NCBI GenBank assembly: GCA_001692895.1
Contig: KV748202.1
Location: 1,364,001 to 1,428,000 of the forward strand
Length of the DNA stretch: 64,000 nucleotides
DNA from: Cenococcum geophilum 1.58
Lineage: Eukaryota; Ascomycota; Dothideomycetes; Gloniales; Gloniaceae
Reading direction: 5' to 3'
This document shows positions 46,620-60,680 of this stretch, in pieces (positions within the stretch are counted from its first letter, which is position 1; every line of letters starts with the position of its first letter). Both the position numbers and the translations under genes were made by a program. Under the pieces are notes generated by a model. It was not told the DNA's origin and searched no databases. It saw nothing but the letters and a program-made list of their open reading frames with translations.

Positions 46620-48456
46620 CCCTGCGGGCTAGTGGGCCATGTGGGCTAGTGGGCCACTTACTAAACTACTAACGCCAAATATTGCGAATTACTTAACCAC
46701 GAATAATTATATTTGGTGTAGCTATCTACTAGCTAGTTGCCTGCCGTTTAGGGCACGTACGCGCTGTGTGTTCTGTTGAAGTACATACACTGCACTTGCG
46801 TGGTGCTCGCTGCGGTCGCTCGACCGCTGCCTCTGCTGCCCCCTCTGCTGCCCCTATTTGGGCAGCTTGCGCATGAGATAACCCTTCTGCTCCTAATAAA
46901 ACACCCCCCCTAGCTATATACGTGCGCGGCTATGCCCTCTTTCTTTTTTAGTGTTGGTTTTCTGTATATAGCTTCGTATTTTCACTTATAAGCAGTATAG
47001 CGCTTAATATTGCCATTTTATACCCCTTAATAAGCTGGCTAAGGGCTTGTTCTGTTGGACTTGGTAGGGTATACGTGCGCTGTTTAAGATAGCGTCTTAG
47101 CAAAGCCGTTTGCTGCTGTAGCTTAGTAATATTATGCGGTGTTTTAGCTGCCTAGGATGCATTTAATTGCGGACAGCGTTGGGGTAATAGTATCTAATAT
47201 TTAGCGTGTAGCTGCGATAGTACGTGATTAGGGCTGTACGGAACAAGGCTAGTAGCTGCAAATCCTGCCTGTATATTATTTTAATGCAGCGCTATTTGCC
47301 TAGCCTGCCTATATAGTAGCGGGAATTCGTGTTTATTAATATGGTTAACACCGCGGCTTATAAGCTGTTTAACGCTGCGTCCGTAGGCCTACTTCAGCGC
47401 CGAGAAACAGCCTATATTAAGCGGCTGCAGTAGATATAACGAATGCGCCGGCATGAAGATAACGATAATCTTGCGATCTAGGCAGAACTAGTTAAATTTG
47501 AGGTTAATGTGGCTGCCGTAGCCGTCTAGTATAAGCAGCCGATGCGTGCTAACGGTGTGATCCTTTATATGCTTATAGAATAGATTTAGCTAAGTTAGGC
47601 TAATCTTATTTATTGTTTAGCCATTCTTACTAATGCTAATTAACCAGTTATATAGAATAATATTATTCTTATACTAAGCAGTTTAGTGCATTACTGCTTT
47701 AAAGATAACCAGCAGTAAAATTATACCCCCTATTGCATTAATGCATTTAATAATTATAACCCATTCTTAATTACCTAGCTATATTATTCTAGGCCAGCCA
47801 GCCCTATTAGTTTTAGTAGTAACTCTTATAGTTATAATAACGCCTATTTAAAAGCCAGTCTTATTAAAATTCTAAGTATCGTTATTAAGAATTCTATATT
47901 ATATCTTTATATCTAAAACGCGTTTAAACCAGGCCTAAATAAGCACAGGATCTTTATATTTAGCATACTAATAGTTATACTTATGATTCCATTTAGATTA
48001 TAGGTTATCGTAGCGCTTAATAAAGTCGTATACCTATTACTCACTAACTAGTTATAAGCCGCGCTGGGTAGCTAAAAGGCTAGCCATCTACTGTACGGTA
48101 GAATTCCTAGGTGGCATACCGCGTTAATCCATTAATAGAATCCACTGCTTAAGGGTCTCTTCTTGTGCTGGTGTAAGACAGTAATTTGGAGCAATAGAAC
48201 CACGTTATGGTGTAATACCTTTACGGCGTCGCTGAGCTGTAGATCGGGGCACGTTGTACGTGCTAGTGGCCTTTCGGAAACTTGTAAATTGGCCTTGCTT
48301 ATGGGCATTAATAGATAGAAGAATTCTGCCCTCTTGAAAAAGGGGATTTTCTTGTTGTAGGGTAGCCATTGAGGTCGTAGTTGTATAACGCGTCGCGTCC
48401 TTTCGCGATTTTGATGGGGTGGCCTACTGGCCCGCATGGCCCACTGGCCCGAAGGG
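46620..48456 (-). mobile_element. Fot1/pogo-type DNA transposon
   Basis: This 1837-bp element has 38-bp terminal inverted repeats (46620-46657 and 48419-48456) and a TA target duplication (46618-46619 and 48457-48458). Each terminal repeat itself holds two copies of a GGGC-AGT-GGCC block. Size, TA target and transposase family all fit fungal Fot1/pogo elements of the Tc1/mariner superfamily. RIP is milder here than in the retroelements. Confidence 0.9.
46948..48369 (-). pseudogene. Fot1/pogo-type transposase, RIP-damaged
   Basis: The frame can be followed from the ATG at 48369 (MATLQQENP) to the TAA at 46950-46948, 473 codons, shorter than the ~540 of Fot1. The N-terminal part has a helix-turn-helix stretch (NVPRSTAQRRRKG, about residues 39-51). 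A second DNA-binding segment is marked LTPAQEETLKQW. The DDE domain is clear in HRLLILDGYGSHI (about 47.53 kb) and MPAHSLYLLQPLNIGCF (about 47.43 kb), here with Asn where the family usually has Asp (LQPLD). Several TAA/TAG stand at former Gln, Trp or Arg codons, so it is inactive. A 101-residue open frame at 48132-48437 is a shadow. Confidence 0.85.
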
Positions 48457-50050
48457 TACGTTATTGAGTTTACGCTTAGTAAGCTTTTTATTTAGAGCCT
48501 CGATTTTTACCTTAGAAGCTTAGACTAAGAAATCAATTGCGGATATAGGAATATCCGCACCGTCTGCTAAGCTGATTTAGGATGGTAATTGTTTTCTTAG
48601 TTTGAGAGACTTTGGTAAGATTTGTAGGAAAACCTAAACATGGTTTATATAAGAAGACCTTATTAACTTTAATAAAATTAATCTACCCTCCCATAATACC
48701 TGTTAATATAAAAATCACACTAAATTATAGAGAAAAGCTTACTCTATAAGTTATAAGATCTTTAGCTCCTTATATACGCGCGACATTAAGAGGAATTCGT
48801 CGCGGTAGAGGCCCTAATTTTACCTCTACACCGCCGAGCCGCGCAGTAAACACTAACGCTGAACGCTTACGCCCACGTCGCTAGCTCTCTTTATAGCTAG
48901 CCGATATTTTATCTACTAGTTAGATAAAGATATTAAAGGAAAAGAAGGTTAATATTATTAAGGACCTTCTACGTTAATAGGGCTGGTCTTTTTATAGGCT
49001 GGTCTTTAAGTACTTAGAAAGCGAAAATGGGTATAAAGGCAATAGGAAGAAAAAGAAAATAGGGGACCTACTTATTCCTTTGCTAGAGGATAAGAAAATA
49101 GAAAAAGAACTTATTAAGAGGGCTAATATTTATATAACGCTGGTAACCTATACTATCCGCTGTATCCGGAAAGAGCTCTGCCAACTATAATTATAACGCG
49201 GCCCCTTTAATACATAGACTCTAAATATAGAGTTTTAGGATATTAACCTTAAGAATACGGCTAAATTTATTTAGCAGCACGGTCCGCTACTATTTTAGCT
49301 TATTAAGGGGATATTTATACTAAATAGAGAGGAATATAGTTAAGATCCGCACGATAGATATACAGCTATAGTTACCTCTATATTTCTCCTAGGGTTCGCC
49401 TAAAACCCCGTAAATAGTTTCGCCCGTTTACTTAGTCTATATCGTTAGGCGCTTAGTATAAAGCGCCGTGTGTTATCTTTCCTATATAGCCTTAGTCTAA
49501 TTAATAGTTATATAACTCTTAACGCTAAAAAGCTTAGGCTAGCCGAACGTTCTAAAGAAGGTTTTATTAATTCTACTAGCTCTTCTAGCGTTAATAACCC
49601 TTAAGAAACTAATTAAGTCTCTGTCTATTTATAATAATATCTGCATTATCTATAATAACTTTAGCTATTGCTAAAAAACTTAATATTAGGTTATTGGCAA
49701 GATTAGTAAGTTTAATTTATATACTACGGGAAAGATTTTACGCGGAGTATATATGCCTAAAGGGGGCCTTAAATAGTTAATGTTAAATAACACCTGTTAA
49801 CTTAGGTTAGATAAGGTTGTTAATATAGTTAAGAATAGGTTTAATAACCTTTAGAAGCGGATATTTATAAGTTTTATTACGGACGCTATCTAATACGTAT
49901 ATCCTACTGCGGTTAATAGTATATTCGACTCTAACGCAGATATTAAATATCCGCGTATACTAGTAGTTAATATTCTCCCTTATAAAAGGACAGAGTATAT
50001 AACTCTAGGACCTATTCTAGATAGTAAGGCTTTTATTAACGGCAACTATC

Positions 50051-50430
50051 TATTACGGAGTAAGTATAAGCGATAATAATATATAGCAAGGTAGATATTA
50101 TTAAGCTATATACATAAACTATATAAGGAAGTCAAGACGTTACGTAAAGAAAGAAGGTAGGAAAATAGGAAGAAAGGGTACATATTATAGACTTAGTTGC
50201 TTAGTTAATACGTATATAGAGCAGAATAGGATTTAAGTGGTAGTCTTGGCAGAACTTAGTAGGATTTAGTAAAACTTAGTAGAACTTAATAGAATATAGT
50301 AAAATATAGCAAGTTACCATTAGATTGCCGCAGGTTACTATTAGATTGCCATCTTATAGTTAGTTTCTAGTTACTAAGTTAATAGAAATAGGTAGACGTA
50401 TATAAGGTGTTATGGGGGTGTCCTATAACA
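50051..50430 (-). repeat. E3 left (3') LTR
   Basis: The LTR is 380 bp, starts TATTACGG and ends ATAACA, and is preceded by CTATC. It is about 30 bp longer than its partner because of an extra run of AGAACTTAGTAG-like short repeats near 50.26 kb. Confidence 0.9.
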
Positions 50431-53055
50431 GTACCCCCCCTTTAAACTCAAGCTTTTGCAAGATAGGGCTATAGTAGTTCTGGGTGGAGTATATAAAAGT
50501 CTTCTACGGCTTATATAAGTTCTATAGGGTTAACGGGTTCCTATAAGGGCTTAGTATAGCCTCTTTACTTTATAAGATATATATATTAGCGTTTCCGTTT
50601 ATCGTACTTAATATTATTAATTCTTTTAATAAAGTACTTATCCTCACCGTCTACCTTAACCGGTGGGGGAGGGTCCTATATTTATCTAGGTAGGGCGTCT
50701 AATATAGGGGCAGTAGGGTAGAGGATTAACGTATAGAATACAGGGTGGATTTTAACCGTATTAGGGAGCTTTAGTTAGTAGGCATAAGGAAAGATAACCT
50801 TTTTAACCTTACAAGGGCCAGCATTCTTCTAATTAAGTTTCTTAGTAGGTTGTTTTGTGTTTAGATTTCTTATATCTAGCTAAACAAAATTATTAATTTA
50901 GTAGGCTAGTGTTAGGGTTCGTTTCTTATTTGCTACGGATTTATAGATAGATTAAGCCTATATCATCTTATTAGTAAGGAACTATTATAGTTCCTCCATC
51001 TTTTCTATAAATTTATTTACTTCTACGACTTATAAGGCGTAATAAGTAGGGCGAGGAATATTACTAAATGGTTTAAAACCCACTTATTGGTGCTAGCTGT
51101 AATTAGCTAGGAATAGGGAGACTTTTATAGTTTCTAAGACGGAATTATTTGTAGTAAACTTGGTAAATACGAGCTAGTTAATCCAGTTTTCTTATAAATA
51201 TAACGTATATATCCGAATATACTATTCTATTATAGCATTTACGCGTTCCGTTTAACTATCTATTTCTAGGTAATATATAATAGATAACAGTGCTTTAATA
51301 CGGAGTTAAGTAGTTAGTTCTTTCTAAAATACTAAGATAAACTGGCTATTTTTGTTGGAGATAATCGTTTTGGGGAGTCTATAGAGTTTCTATATATAAT
51401 CTAGGAATAGTTAGGCGATAGCAGGCGATTAAGTATCTTATCTTAGATAGTTGGTTTATAACTACTATAATATTTATATAGCCTCTACTTTTAGGGAGGT
51501 TAATAATAAAGTTAATTAAGATATCCTTCTATCTTCGGTCTAGAATAGGTAGTGGCTTTAAAAGACCATTATATGTCTTATGCGAGGCTTTAGCTTATTA
51601 GTAGGTATAGTAGCTAAAGACGTACCTTCGTGTTATATTATATATATTCGGCTAGTAATACTCCCGTTAGAGTAGTTTTAGGGTCTTTTCTTAGCCCGGG
51701 TAGCTGGCGATAGGTAAATTATATACGTGTTTAAGGAGCTTAAGCTTAAGCTTATTATAATTAGGGATAACTAGATAGTTCTAGTAATATAAGCAGTTTC
51801 CGCAAGCTTTGTATTTACTTAAAGAACCCTTTTTAGAGCGTTTAACGCTATCTTAAATTAACTTAAGCATTTCTTGGATAAACTTATTATTTGGGTATTT
51901 GTTAACTATAATCTGTTTAATTAATCGATTAGTTATTTTAAGGACGTGTACCGTAAGGTCTTTAGTAGAAGGGCTAAATAGTTTAGGGCGAAGTAGGGTC
52001 TAATTTTAGTAAGAGCGCGCTTCTTTTAGGGCTGGCGCGTCTTATAAGCATTAGGTTAAGGTATTAGGCTTCTAAAATTAAATACCTAGGCGGTACATAA
52101 TTAAGAATTAGAAGTATAATAGATATTCTAACTAGCGGGCCTAATAATGACTTAGCTATTTTGTGGTTGTAAAGTACTATAGGTTCTTATAGTTATTAAG
52201 GACCTTAATTAGAAATCTAGCGCCTTCTAGTTTAGGTTACTATTGCTTAAAGTATCTAATAATAGCTAGTAATTCTTTATTATAGATCTTATAATTATAT
52301 TTAGTAGGGCTTAGTTGCTTTAAAAAGTATACTATAGGGTGTAATACTCCTTCTTCGTTATATTAAGATAGAATACCTCTAGTAACGTAATTAGATAAGT
52401 CGGCTTCTATAATACTGATTCATTCTAGGTTAAAGTATTAGAGTATAGGTGTAGTAGTAAATATAACCTTTAGATAAGTAAAGGCCTTCTTACACTCCTT
52501 ATTAAAGATAAAAGCTTTATCCTTTTAGGTTAGAGTAATAAGGAGTAAAACCAGGGCGAAGAAGTTATTAATAAACCGTTAGTAGAAATTGGCAAATCTT
52601 ATAAAGGCTCTTACGTCCTTAATATTCTTAAGTTCTTGCTAGTTTATAATTACTTTAACTTTCTTTAGGTCTATTTATATACTATTTATAAAAATAAGGA
52701 GTTTAAGGTATAGGACTTCCGTTTTATAGAACTTATATTTATTTATATCTAATTATAGACTAGCTCCGTATAGGGCTTATAAAATAAGGTTAACGTATTT
52801 CTAATATTCGGTTAGGTTATTACTGTATATTAGGATATTGTTAATATAAGTAGTATAGAAGATGTCTAAGTAGGGACGTAGGGTATTATTTATATAATGT
52901 TAAAACGAGCTTAAAGCATTTATAAGGCTAAATAGCGTCACTAAGTATTTAAATAATCTATACTAAGTATAAAATATAGTAAGCTATTTATCTCCTTTTG
53001 CTATACGGAGGCGGTTAAATGCAGAGATAATATTAAGCTTTGTATAGTAGCGAGC

Positions 53056-53056
53056 N
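53056..53056. other. Undetermined base (N)
   Basis: This is the only ambiguous base in the window, inside E3. It shows that this spot was unresolved in the assembly. Confidence 0.95.
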
Positions 53057-55274
53057 TTACTTAATTAGTTTAGTATCTCCTATATTAACGGGATTAGATA
53101 TTAGTTCTTAACGGTGACGGCGTTAAGAGCTTAGTAGTCTATATAAAAGTATAAACTACTACCGGGTTTCTTAACGAAGATTACTAGTACGGCTATAGGC
53201 GATAAGCTTACTCTAATAAATTCTTTACTTAGGTTCTTATCTAAATACTTTTATAGCACTTAAAGTTTATTTTAGGATATCCCATATAGGGGTCTAAATC
53301 TAAGCTACTTTCCTTCTTTAAGTATAATCTTATAGTTATATAATCAGTATTCCGGTAGCTTATTAGCTTTCTTCTATAAAAATACCTCTAGGCGGTTATA
53401 ATACTCTACTAGTACCTTTATAATAGGGTTAGTATACTTCTTTAGTGCTAAGGCCTTCTTAATATTAGCTATAGTAATAGCAAAGATTATATATTCGGGT
53501 TTTTTAGTAAGTTACACTAGCGGGGTAGCTCTAATTATGCGGATATCTAGGGTACCGAGCTTGCTTAGATCGTCCATAGTTTCTTATTTAGGTTTAGGTT
53601 TAGTATTAGGTATAAAGTTAATATTAGATTTAGGTTCGGGTTCTTTAAGTATTCTTTTTATTATAGGGTACTAGTTCTTTTAGTAGCTTTATATACTAAG
53701 CTTAAGCTTCTACTTAGTTTAGGGCGGTGTGGTACTTAGTAATAACTTATAGAATTTAGTAGAATTTTTGGATCCTTAGTGGATGTCAGTGGAATTCTCA
53801 TGTTGGTAGAATTTGGTAAAATTCTTATATTGGTGGAATCTAGTAAATTCCTTAGGCGCGGAGTAGACATTAGTAAAAATCTTAGACTAGTAAATCTTAG
53901 TGGATTTTCTAGATTTTAGTTTAGGGTTAGAGTAGTAAGTTATAAAGCACTTCTGCTTATAATAGAAGGTGGTAAATAGAAGCTTAAGGTTATTTTAATT
54001 AATGGCTACCTTATATAGCTTTATCTAGGGTTATTTAAGAATTATTAAATAACCTAGGGTGGTAATAAAAAGCTTAATTAGTTCTTTATAGTTTAGGTAT
54101 TAGAGTCTTAAGTATACTATATAGGTAATTTAGCCTAAAACCGTGCGTTTGCTATTAAATCCAAATATATTAATATGCTAGTTAAGGGGGGTTAGAGTAA
54201 AACTATTATCTTACGCGAAGATCTTATTAATAAATCCTATACTACTAGCTCCTATATTAATTAGGACTTAAGTATTAGCCTATTAATTATTCTACTAAAG
54301 ATAATAGTTAACGGTTATGCTATAATCCTAAAAGTTAGAGTTTATAATATTTAAAGTATTTAATAAAACCCTAAGGTAGAGCCGTCCGGGAAAGCAACTT
54401 AACTTTAAAATATGCCTTTTAGTGGTAAGCGGGAAGGGGTTTCTATAGGACGTTGGTTATAGCTTCGCCCTTATAAGTAGTACTTACTAGACGTGGGGCT
54501 AAAACTAGGTAAAGATTGGGGACGGTAACCGGTAAATTAATGCGGTAAACAGCTGCTAGTATTAGTCGTTTATAAGTTATTTTAGGACATAAATAAGGGG
54601 ATAAGATAGTATTTCAAGATATAGTCCTTACTTTCGCACTTAAAGCAAAGGCCTAGCTTAATGCGTCTTTCTCATTTAAGGGACCCTAGTAGGGCGTACT
54701 CTAGGGTTCTAGTGTTAATATCCATGGCGTTAGGGTGCTTAGGCTAAAATAATAACTTAGTAAACATTTACGGGGCTATCGTATTATATTAAGGAGCGTG
54801 TTTTGGTATTAGGCGTAGTATATTATTATACCGTTTGTTAATAACGTTTATATAGGTATTAAGGGCTCCTAGTAGGTCTACGCCTATTAGGGAGGTTTTT
54901 AGTGTAGGGCTTAGAGATTTAATAAGGCTATTAATTAGTACGGAGTTATTTCAGCCTATTTCCCTTACGTAGCGGTTAAATTCGGAGAAGTATACTAGGA
55001 AACATTTTATTCCTTAAGCTATATAGTTTATCTTTCTCTAAGCAGTAGCTTAGCGGTTTAGGTCACCGTATAAGGCTTTAAAAAGTACAACTAGGCTTTA
55101 TACTAAGTTTGGCTAAAGAGGTTTAATAAGGTTAGCTACCTTTTTTTTTAGTTAACTTAGGGCATAATAGAGTTGGTTAGCTTTAGTTAGGTAATAGTTA
55201 ATATTACTAGTTAGCTTATTTTTAAGCCAACTTAGGAATAATTAAAGTTTTTATTATTTACTAGTAAATACTAG

Positions 55275-55439
55275 TGTCACGTAACTCGTATTAAGCTATT
55301 CATTGATGAAATAGGTTAATTGATTGATAATCTTAAGGATCGTCTTGATCGTGTCTTTTTAACCTTAATCTGACGTGTCTTCAGTGACGTGTCTTCGTGC
55401 ATATAACCCATGCCTTTATAGAATACAGATTATCTAACA
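55275..55439 (-). repeat. E4 left (3') LTR
   Basis: The LTR is 165 bp and starts TGTCACGTAACTC. It differs from the right LTR only by about a dozen transitions of the RIP type. Confidence 0.95.
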
Positions 55440-58400
55440 CACCCCCTTAGCTTTAAGCTCTTTAAGGTCAAAGCTAACCACCTTCTCGTGTCCGTCAATG
55501 AGTCAATTAAACCGTAATCTCATCTAAATCCTTCCGTCTTACTCTGATACTGTCCCTAAGGTCCTCCAGTTACTTCTCCTTATTTAGCCGCTTCTTAATA
55601 TCCACTATTCTAATTATATTAACGAAGCTTTAAAACCTCTACTTAGGCAGGGCCTTTGTAAGTCCATCGGCGATTATCTCCTTTATCGCTATCCATTAAA
55701 ATTGTACTTATCTCGTTGTATATTTTTAACGTAGCCAGTGTTAATAGATATCAACGTGTTAGAGCTTTATAATTAGCTTTGCCGTGTCTTCTATGATTAG
55801 TTAGAGCGTCTGTGTATTGTCGCATTTAATAATTAAGGGCTTATTTAGCCGTAACGTTATTACTTTAAACAGCCTGCTAATAAAGATAGCTTCCTTTACT
55901 ATCTGTAATAGGGCTAACAACTCGGCTTCTATACTCGACGTCATAACTATACCCTGCTTATTTGCTCTCCAGGCGATTAGCCCCCCAAATAGCTTTATAA
56001 TATATCTTTACGAGCTCTTTCTGTCGACGGAGTTATCCGCGAATGATACATCGCTGGCACAGATAAATGATTGCGCTGTACCTCTACCGTCTCCTCCGTC
56101 GTCTCGTCCTTTGTCGCGTATTCCTTTGTCTCTCCCTCTATTGTTTATTCCTTCCTTATCTCCTCCATAGTAGATTGCTCTACTTCTCGTGCTATATAGG
56201 TACTAGATGACTCTATTTGCCGCTCGGTAATGCTTTTAGCTTGGGTTCTAATTGAACCTTACTAGCCGTAATACTGCAAAGGCAATATCCGGACGCGTTG
56301 TAGTGGCTATATAGAGTACTAAACCTAATTTTCTCTGATATAGTATTATAGAGGCTAGTAGGGATATAGGACGGACTAATAGGTCTATATTGGGGGACGG
56401 ACGCGTTAGACGGATTATACGGTGATTAGTAGGGAGGAGTTTTAATTCTACTATAGGAGTGTCTGGAAGACGCCCTTTAAGATCTATCTTATACTGGTTA
56501 GCTATCTTCTTAATATAGGCTTCCTAAGATAGCTATAGGAGCCTCTAATTATAATCGCGTAACACGTAGATTTCTAGGAACTATTTTAGCTCGCTAAGGG
56601 TACTTATCTGGTATTCTTTGCTTAGCTCCTTAATTGCTTCTTAAGCCTTCTTCTTATCTGTCTTTTAGTAGCAGAAGACAATATTGTTAACGTAGAAGAA
56701 GACAACTATTCTACCTTTTAGTATGATATACGGCTCCTAAGGTACCTCTTTAAAACCTAATTCATTTAATGAGCTTATGAGATTCTTCTACTATAATAGT
56801 GGTGATTATTATAGTCTGTATAGGGCTTTTCTTAAGCGTAGTACTTTATCTATCTTTCCTTTATTGAACCCTAGTGGTAGCTTTATATAGACGACCTTAT
56901 TAAGATCGCAATGGATAAACGCATTAACTGTATCTATCTATATTGTCTCTAGGTTAAATTTTACGGTAATCGCTATAAGGGTTCTAAAGGTCGTGCTCGC
57001 TAATATAGTAGCTCTTATAGGTAGGTCTCCTAGAGCCTATTGATTTCCGTATACTACTAAGCGTGCCTTACATTTCTAGAGAAATCCGTACTTGTCCGTC
57101 TTATAGACGAATACCCACATTAAGCTAAGGACCTGCTGTCCCTTTATATGCTTCTTATCTGTTTCCTAAAATAACCTTATTTGGTGATAAGATTAGAGGT
57201 AAGCTTATTAAGCTTCTTAGAACTAATCTTAAAGAGGGTATGTATTAAGGTCCTTAATTAACTAAGGTAGTGAAGGTAAGTTCTTCCTATATAATCTAAC
57301 ATTATATATTCTGCCTAATTTAAGCTTACTATTATTAAGTTGACTATTAAGGTTGAACTTCCTTCCTGCTAAGAATGCGCCGTGATAGGCTAAGGTAATC
57401 CTTTTAGTGATAAAGTCTTTAAATCTATTATTATAGGCTTTCTTAAACGAGTCTTTAACTAAGTTATTAAACACCCCCTAAGTGTTAAATGCATCTCCTG
57501 CTTAATAGGCGACGTCTTAATTAGTACCTTGTATATCTAACTTCGTAGGATACTCGACGTAAAGGGCACATGGAGATTCTTCGTCTTCTTCTATTGGAGG
57601 TAGCGTATAATATATATCTTTAAGAGCTCTTGTAAGCTTAAGATCTACTAACTTATTAAAGCTTTAAACTGGCTTATTAACGTCATCGTCTTCCTCTTAA
57701 ATTAACGGTTTAAATACTTCTTTATTGTCTTTTAAAAGGACCTCATTCTTAGTTAGGGTGTTAGGGAGTTGGATCTTCTTAATTAGCGTGTCTAGCTCAG
57801 CGTGTAGGTCCTTTAAGATGTCCGTTTGCTTACCGTTAAAGAACATCTTCTCGTTAAAGATAACGTCCCTAGTAGAAATGATAATACCTTTATGTGGGAT
57901 CCAGATCCTGTAGATATTGGTAGAGTTATAGCTAATGAGGTAGCCGATATAGGCTCGCGGATCTAGCTTACTTAGCCTTTTCTTCTTCAGCTAGGCGTCC
58001 GTCGTCATCGCGTACGCCCTATAGCCGTAGGCTTTTAGGTACGCTAGTTGCGGCTTTCTCGACCTATTGGCTAGGAAGGTATAGAACCTCTTATACAGCG
58101 ATTTCCAACCATTGCTTTCTCGTAGCGTTTGATCTCGAAGGTACACTACACAGTTGACGATCTCGTTCTATAGATCATGCGGTAGATTAACAGCAATTCT
58201 CATTACTTATACTCTCTCAATAATCACACCCCCTAAGCGTTCGGTGGTATTGTTTTAAGCTTAGGTATATAGCGCCAAAGGCTCGAATATAATCCCTTAC
58301 GTCCATAGCTATTTAAGGGTTCTCCTTCTCCCTAGCTCGTTGTTTAATCTAATAGTGTTAACCTTAAGGTTATACCTTAAACGAATCTATTAGGTGAAAT

Positions 58401-60480
58401 CTTTAAGCACTCGTAGTGTCTCCTTCTCTTTACTATACGTCGTTATAAAATACGGGAAGGATCTTCCTAAGAAGGTGTCGTGGATAAGCATAACTTATAT
58501 AAATCCTATATGCGCTTCCTTAAGGTTAGTCCAGTTAATATGGAGGTTAAGATAAAGTTTATCGATTTTCCGTTCTAAGAACCTTCTTAAGACCTAACGC
58601 TTAATTTTGGCGAGACTACAATATTGATATTCCGTTGTCTTTAGGCCTCGAAGCTTAACTCCTAAGGCGTTAAGACCTAAATGATAAAGGCTTATAGGTC
58701 CTAGATGACCTAGACGTAGATGCTATAGACATACATCTCCTTTTAAATCTGGACAAGCGTCTCTTAACAATGCTCTGCGCTTCCTTTAACGTAGCAGTTA
58801 GCTTATATTAAACGCTAATAGACTTCCTAGTCGGACATATTCAATAGTCTATTATCTATAACGTTCTTCCATTTAACATAGGACTAAGTTATCCTTTTAA
58901 ACTAGAAGATTGTTCTCTCCTTTATTGTCCCAGTAGTACCCTCATTTTTAAAGTAGATAGAACGACACTAGATTCGTATTAAAGTCTATATAAAAGGCAA
59001 CGTCCTTAAGACGTAGGATTCCCTTACTCTTATCTAGTTTTATAACTTAGACAGTGACATCACTATAGCCTAGTATAGGCACTTATAAGCTGCCGGCAAT
59101 GACGTATTTATATCTTAGAGCTTTCTTAAAATTATAAAAACAAGAGAGGTTATTAAAGATATAGAGAGTAGTTCCTAAGTCAAGAATAGTTAATAGCTTT
59201 AATGGATAGAGTTAACCGGTATAATACAATTTTAGGAATATTACATTAGCTTCTCCCTTAATCTTAACTTCCTAGCTCTTGTCCTATTATTATTAAGCCT
59301 CGTCTTCTTATTCTTTAAGTTTAATCTTTACAACTTAGTCAGCGAGATCCTTATTCTTTTCTACCTTCTTAAGCACCCTTTTAATGCGAGCATCTCCGAT
59401 TATGACTCCTTCGGGTCTCTTATCTTTAAATAAGTACTAATAGTCTTAAAGGAAATGTCCTCGTTTCTCGCACGCTAAGTATACGGGTAGTAGTTTCTTA
59501 CGGGACGTCTCCTCGTCTACCAGTAACCCGGCTCTCTTCGAGCGTCTAGTACGTGCTAAGGTTCCTTTCCCTAAACCTTTAGTAGTATTAAAGTAATCCA
59601 TCGTGGCTTACTCTATAAAGTCTACATTAAAGGTACTGCCTCTTATAGTAGCATTGGCTTTTTTTAAGGGTCTTCTAAGTCCTTCTTGCAGCTCCTTTGC
59701 TACTCTACGGTATTTAGAAGATCTTGACTTCTAAGGGTCATTTAACTCGGTAGTATACTTCACACAGTAGGCGTCGCTAAACGGTTAAATAACTTCTGCC
59801 AGATCTTAAAGCCAGATTCTATCTGACATTTGAGGGATCTTATACTTCTCTCCTAGTGCCATTATGTGTTCCCATTAATCTAGCCATTAGTTCAATTTTA
59901 ACAACTATTTAAACCCCTTAAGGGCTTCCGTGTACTGGTATTATACCTTCTTCCTAACGAACAACGAGGTAGGTTCTATGTTCTCCTTCAGCCAAGATAG
60001 CCATTCTTTAACTATCAAGGAAGGGTCAAGCAGTAGCTTTTTCTGAATTGATACTGTGGACGTGATCTGGGTGCGGATCTGTTGAAGATAATCTTCCTAT
60101 CTTAGGAAATACTTTATGTCCTGGTTGTAGTATCGTCTGCTATTCTCGTACGCTTTCTATTGATTTGTCGAGAGCTGTGTATAGGAGGTTACATTCTTAT
60201 TGAAATCTGTGACTTCTGGATAGGCTGGTTCTTGTAGTAGACCTTGTTGAGGCGCTGCATTGTCTGGGTTAACATGGGCCTAAATTCGCTGATCCATGAG
60301 GGCTCGGAGTTGCTATAGCCATTGCTCCCAGTCTTCTGACTTATTGAGGATGATCGTCGTCGACGAACTCGACGTCGGTGGAGTCATTTGACTGATAGGT
60401 AAAAGAGGAATTGAGATGGTATTTTGTCGTTAGGATCGTCCTTGTCGTCAAGATCGTCCTTTGACGATGAGGTAGAACCT

Positions 60481-60628
60481 CGTGGAATCTCGTGGAATCT
60501 CGTAGAATCTCGTGGAAGGACCGTCCTTTGACGATGAGGTCGAATCTCTCGTCAGGATCGTCCTTTGACGATAAGGTCGAATCTCTCGTCAGGATCGTCC
60601 TTTGACGATGAGGTCGAATCTCTTCAAA
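60481..60628. repeat. Tandem repeats in the E4 leader
   Basis: Four 10-bp units of CGTGGAATCT (60481-60520) run into three 37-bp units beginning GGATCGTCCTTTGACGATGA (60518-60628). A related GGATCGTC stands inside the LTR. They lie between primer-binding site and gag, an untranslated leader position. Confidence 0.85.
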
Positions 60629-60663
60629 TGATTGAATAATAGCTGAATAGCTTCTTGTGTCGG

Positions 60664-60680
60664 CGGACCGGGCTCATAAC
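60664..60680 (-). promoter_or_regulatory. E4 primer-binding site, initiator tRNA-Met anticodon type
   Basis: Directly inside the 5' LTR the minus strand reads GTTATGAGCCCGG. Its complement GGGCTCATAAC is the anticodon-loop sequence of eukaryotic initiator tRNA-Met. Copia-group elements are known to prime from a half-tRNA cut in this loop. Confidence 0.75.

Noticed and set aside
48132-48437. 101-residue open frame on minus
   Set aside because: It is in another frame than the transposase, which has recognisable motifs across the same bases.
55817-56170. Open frame on plus inside E4
   Set aside because: It lies opposite the RNase H region of E4, which codes on minus.
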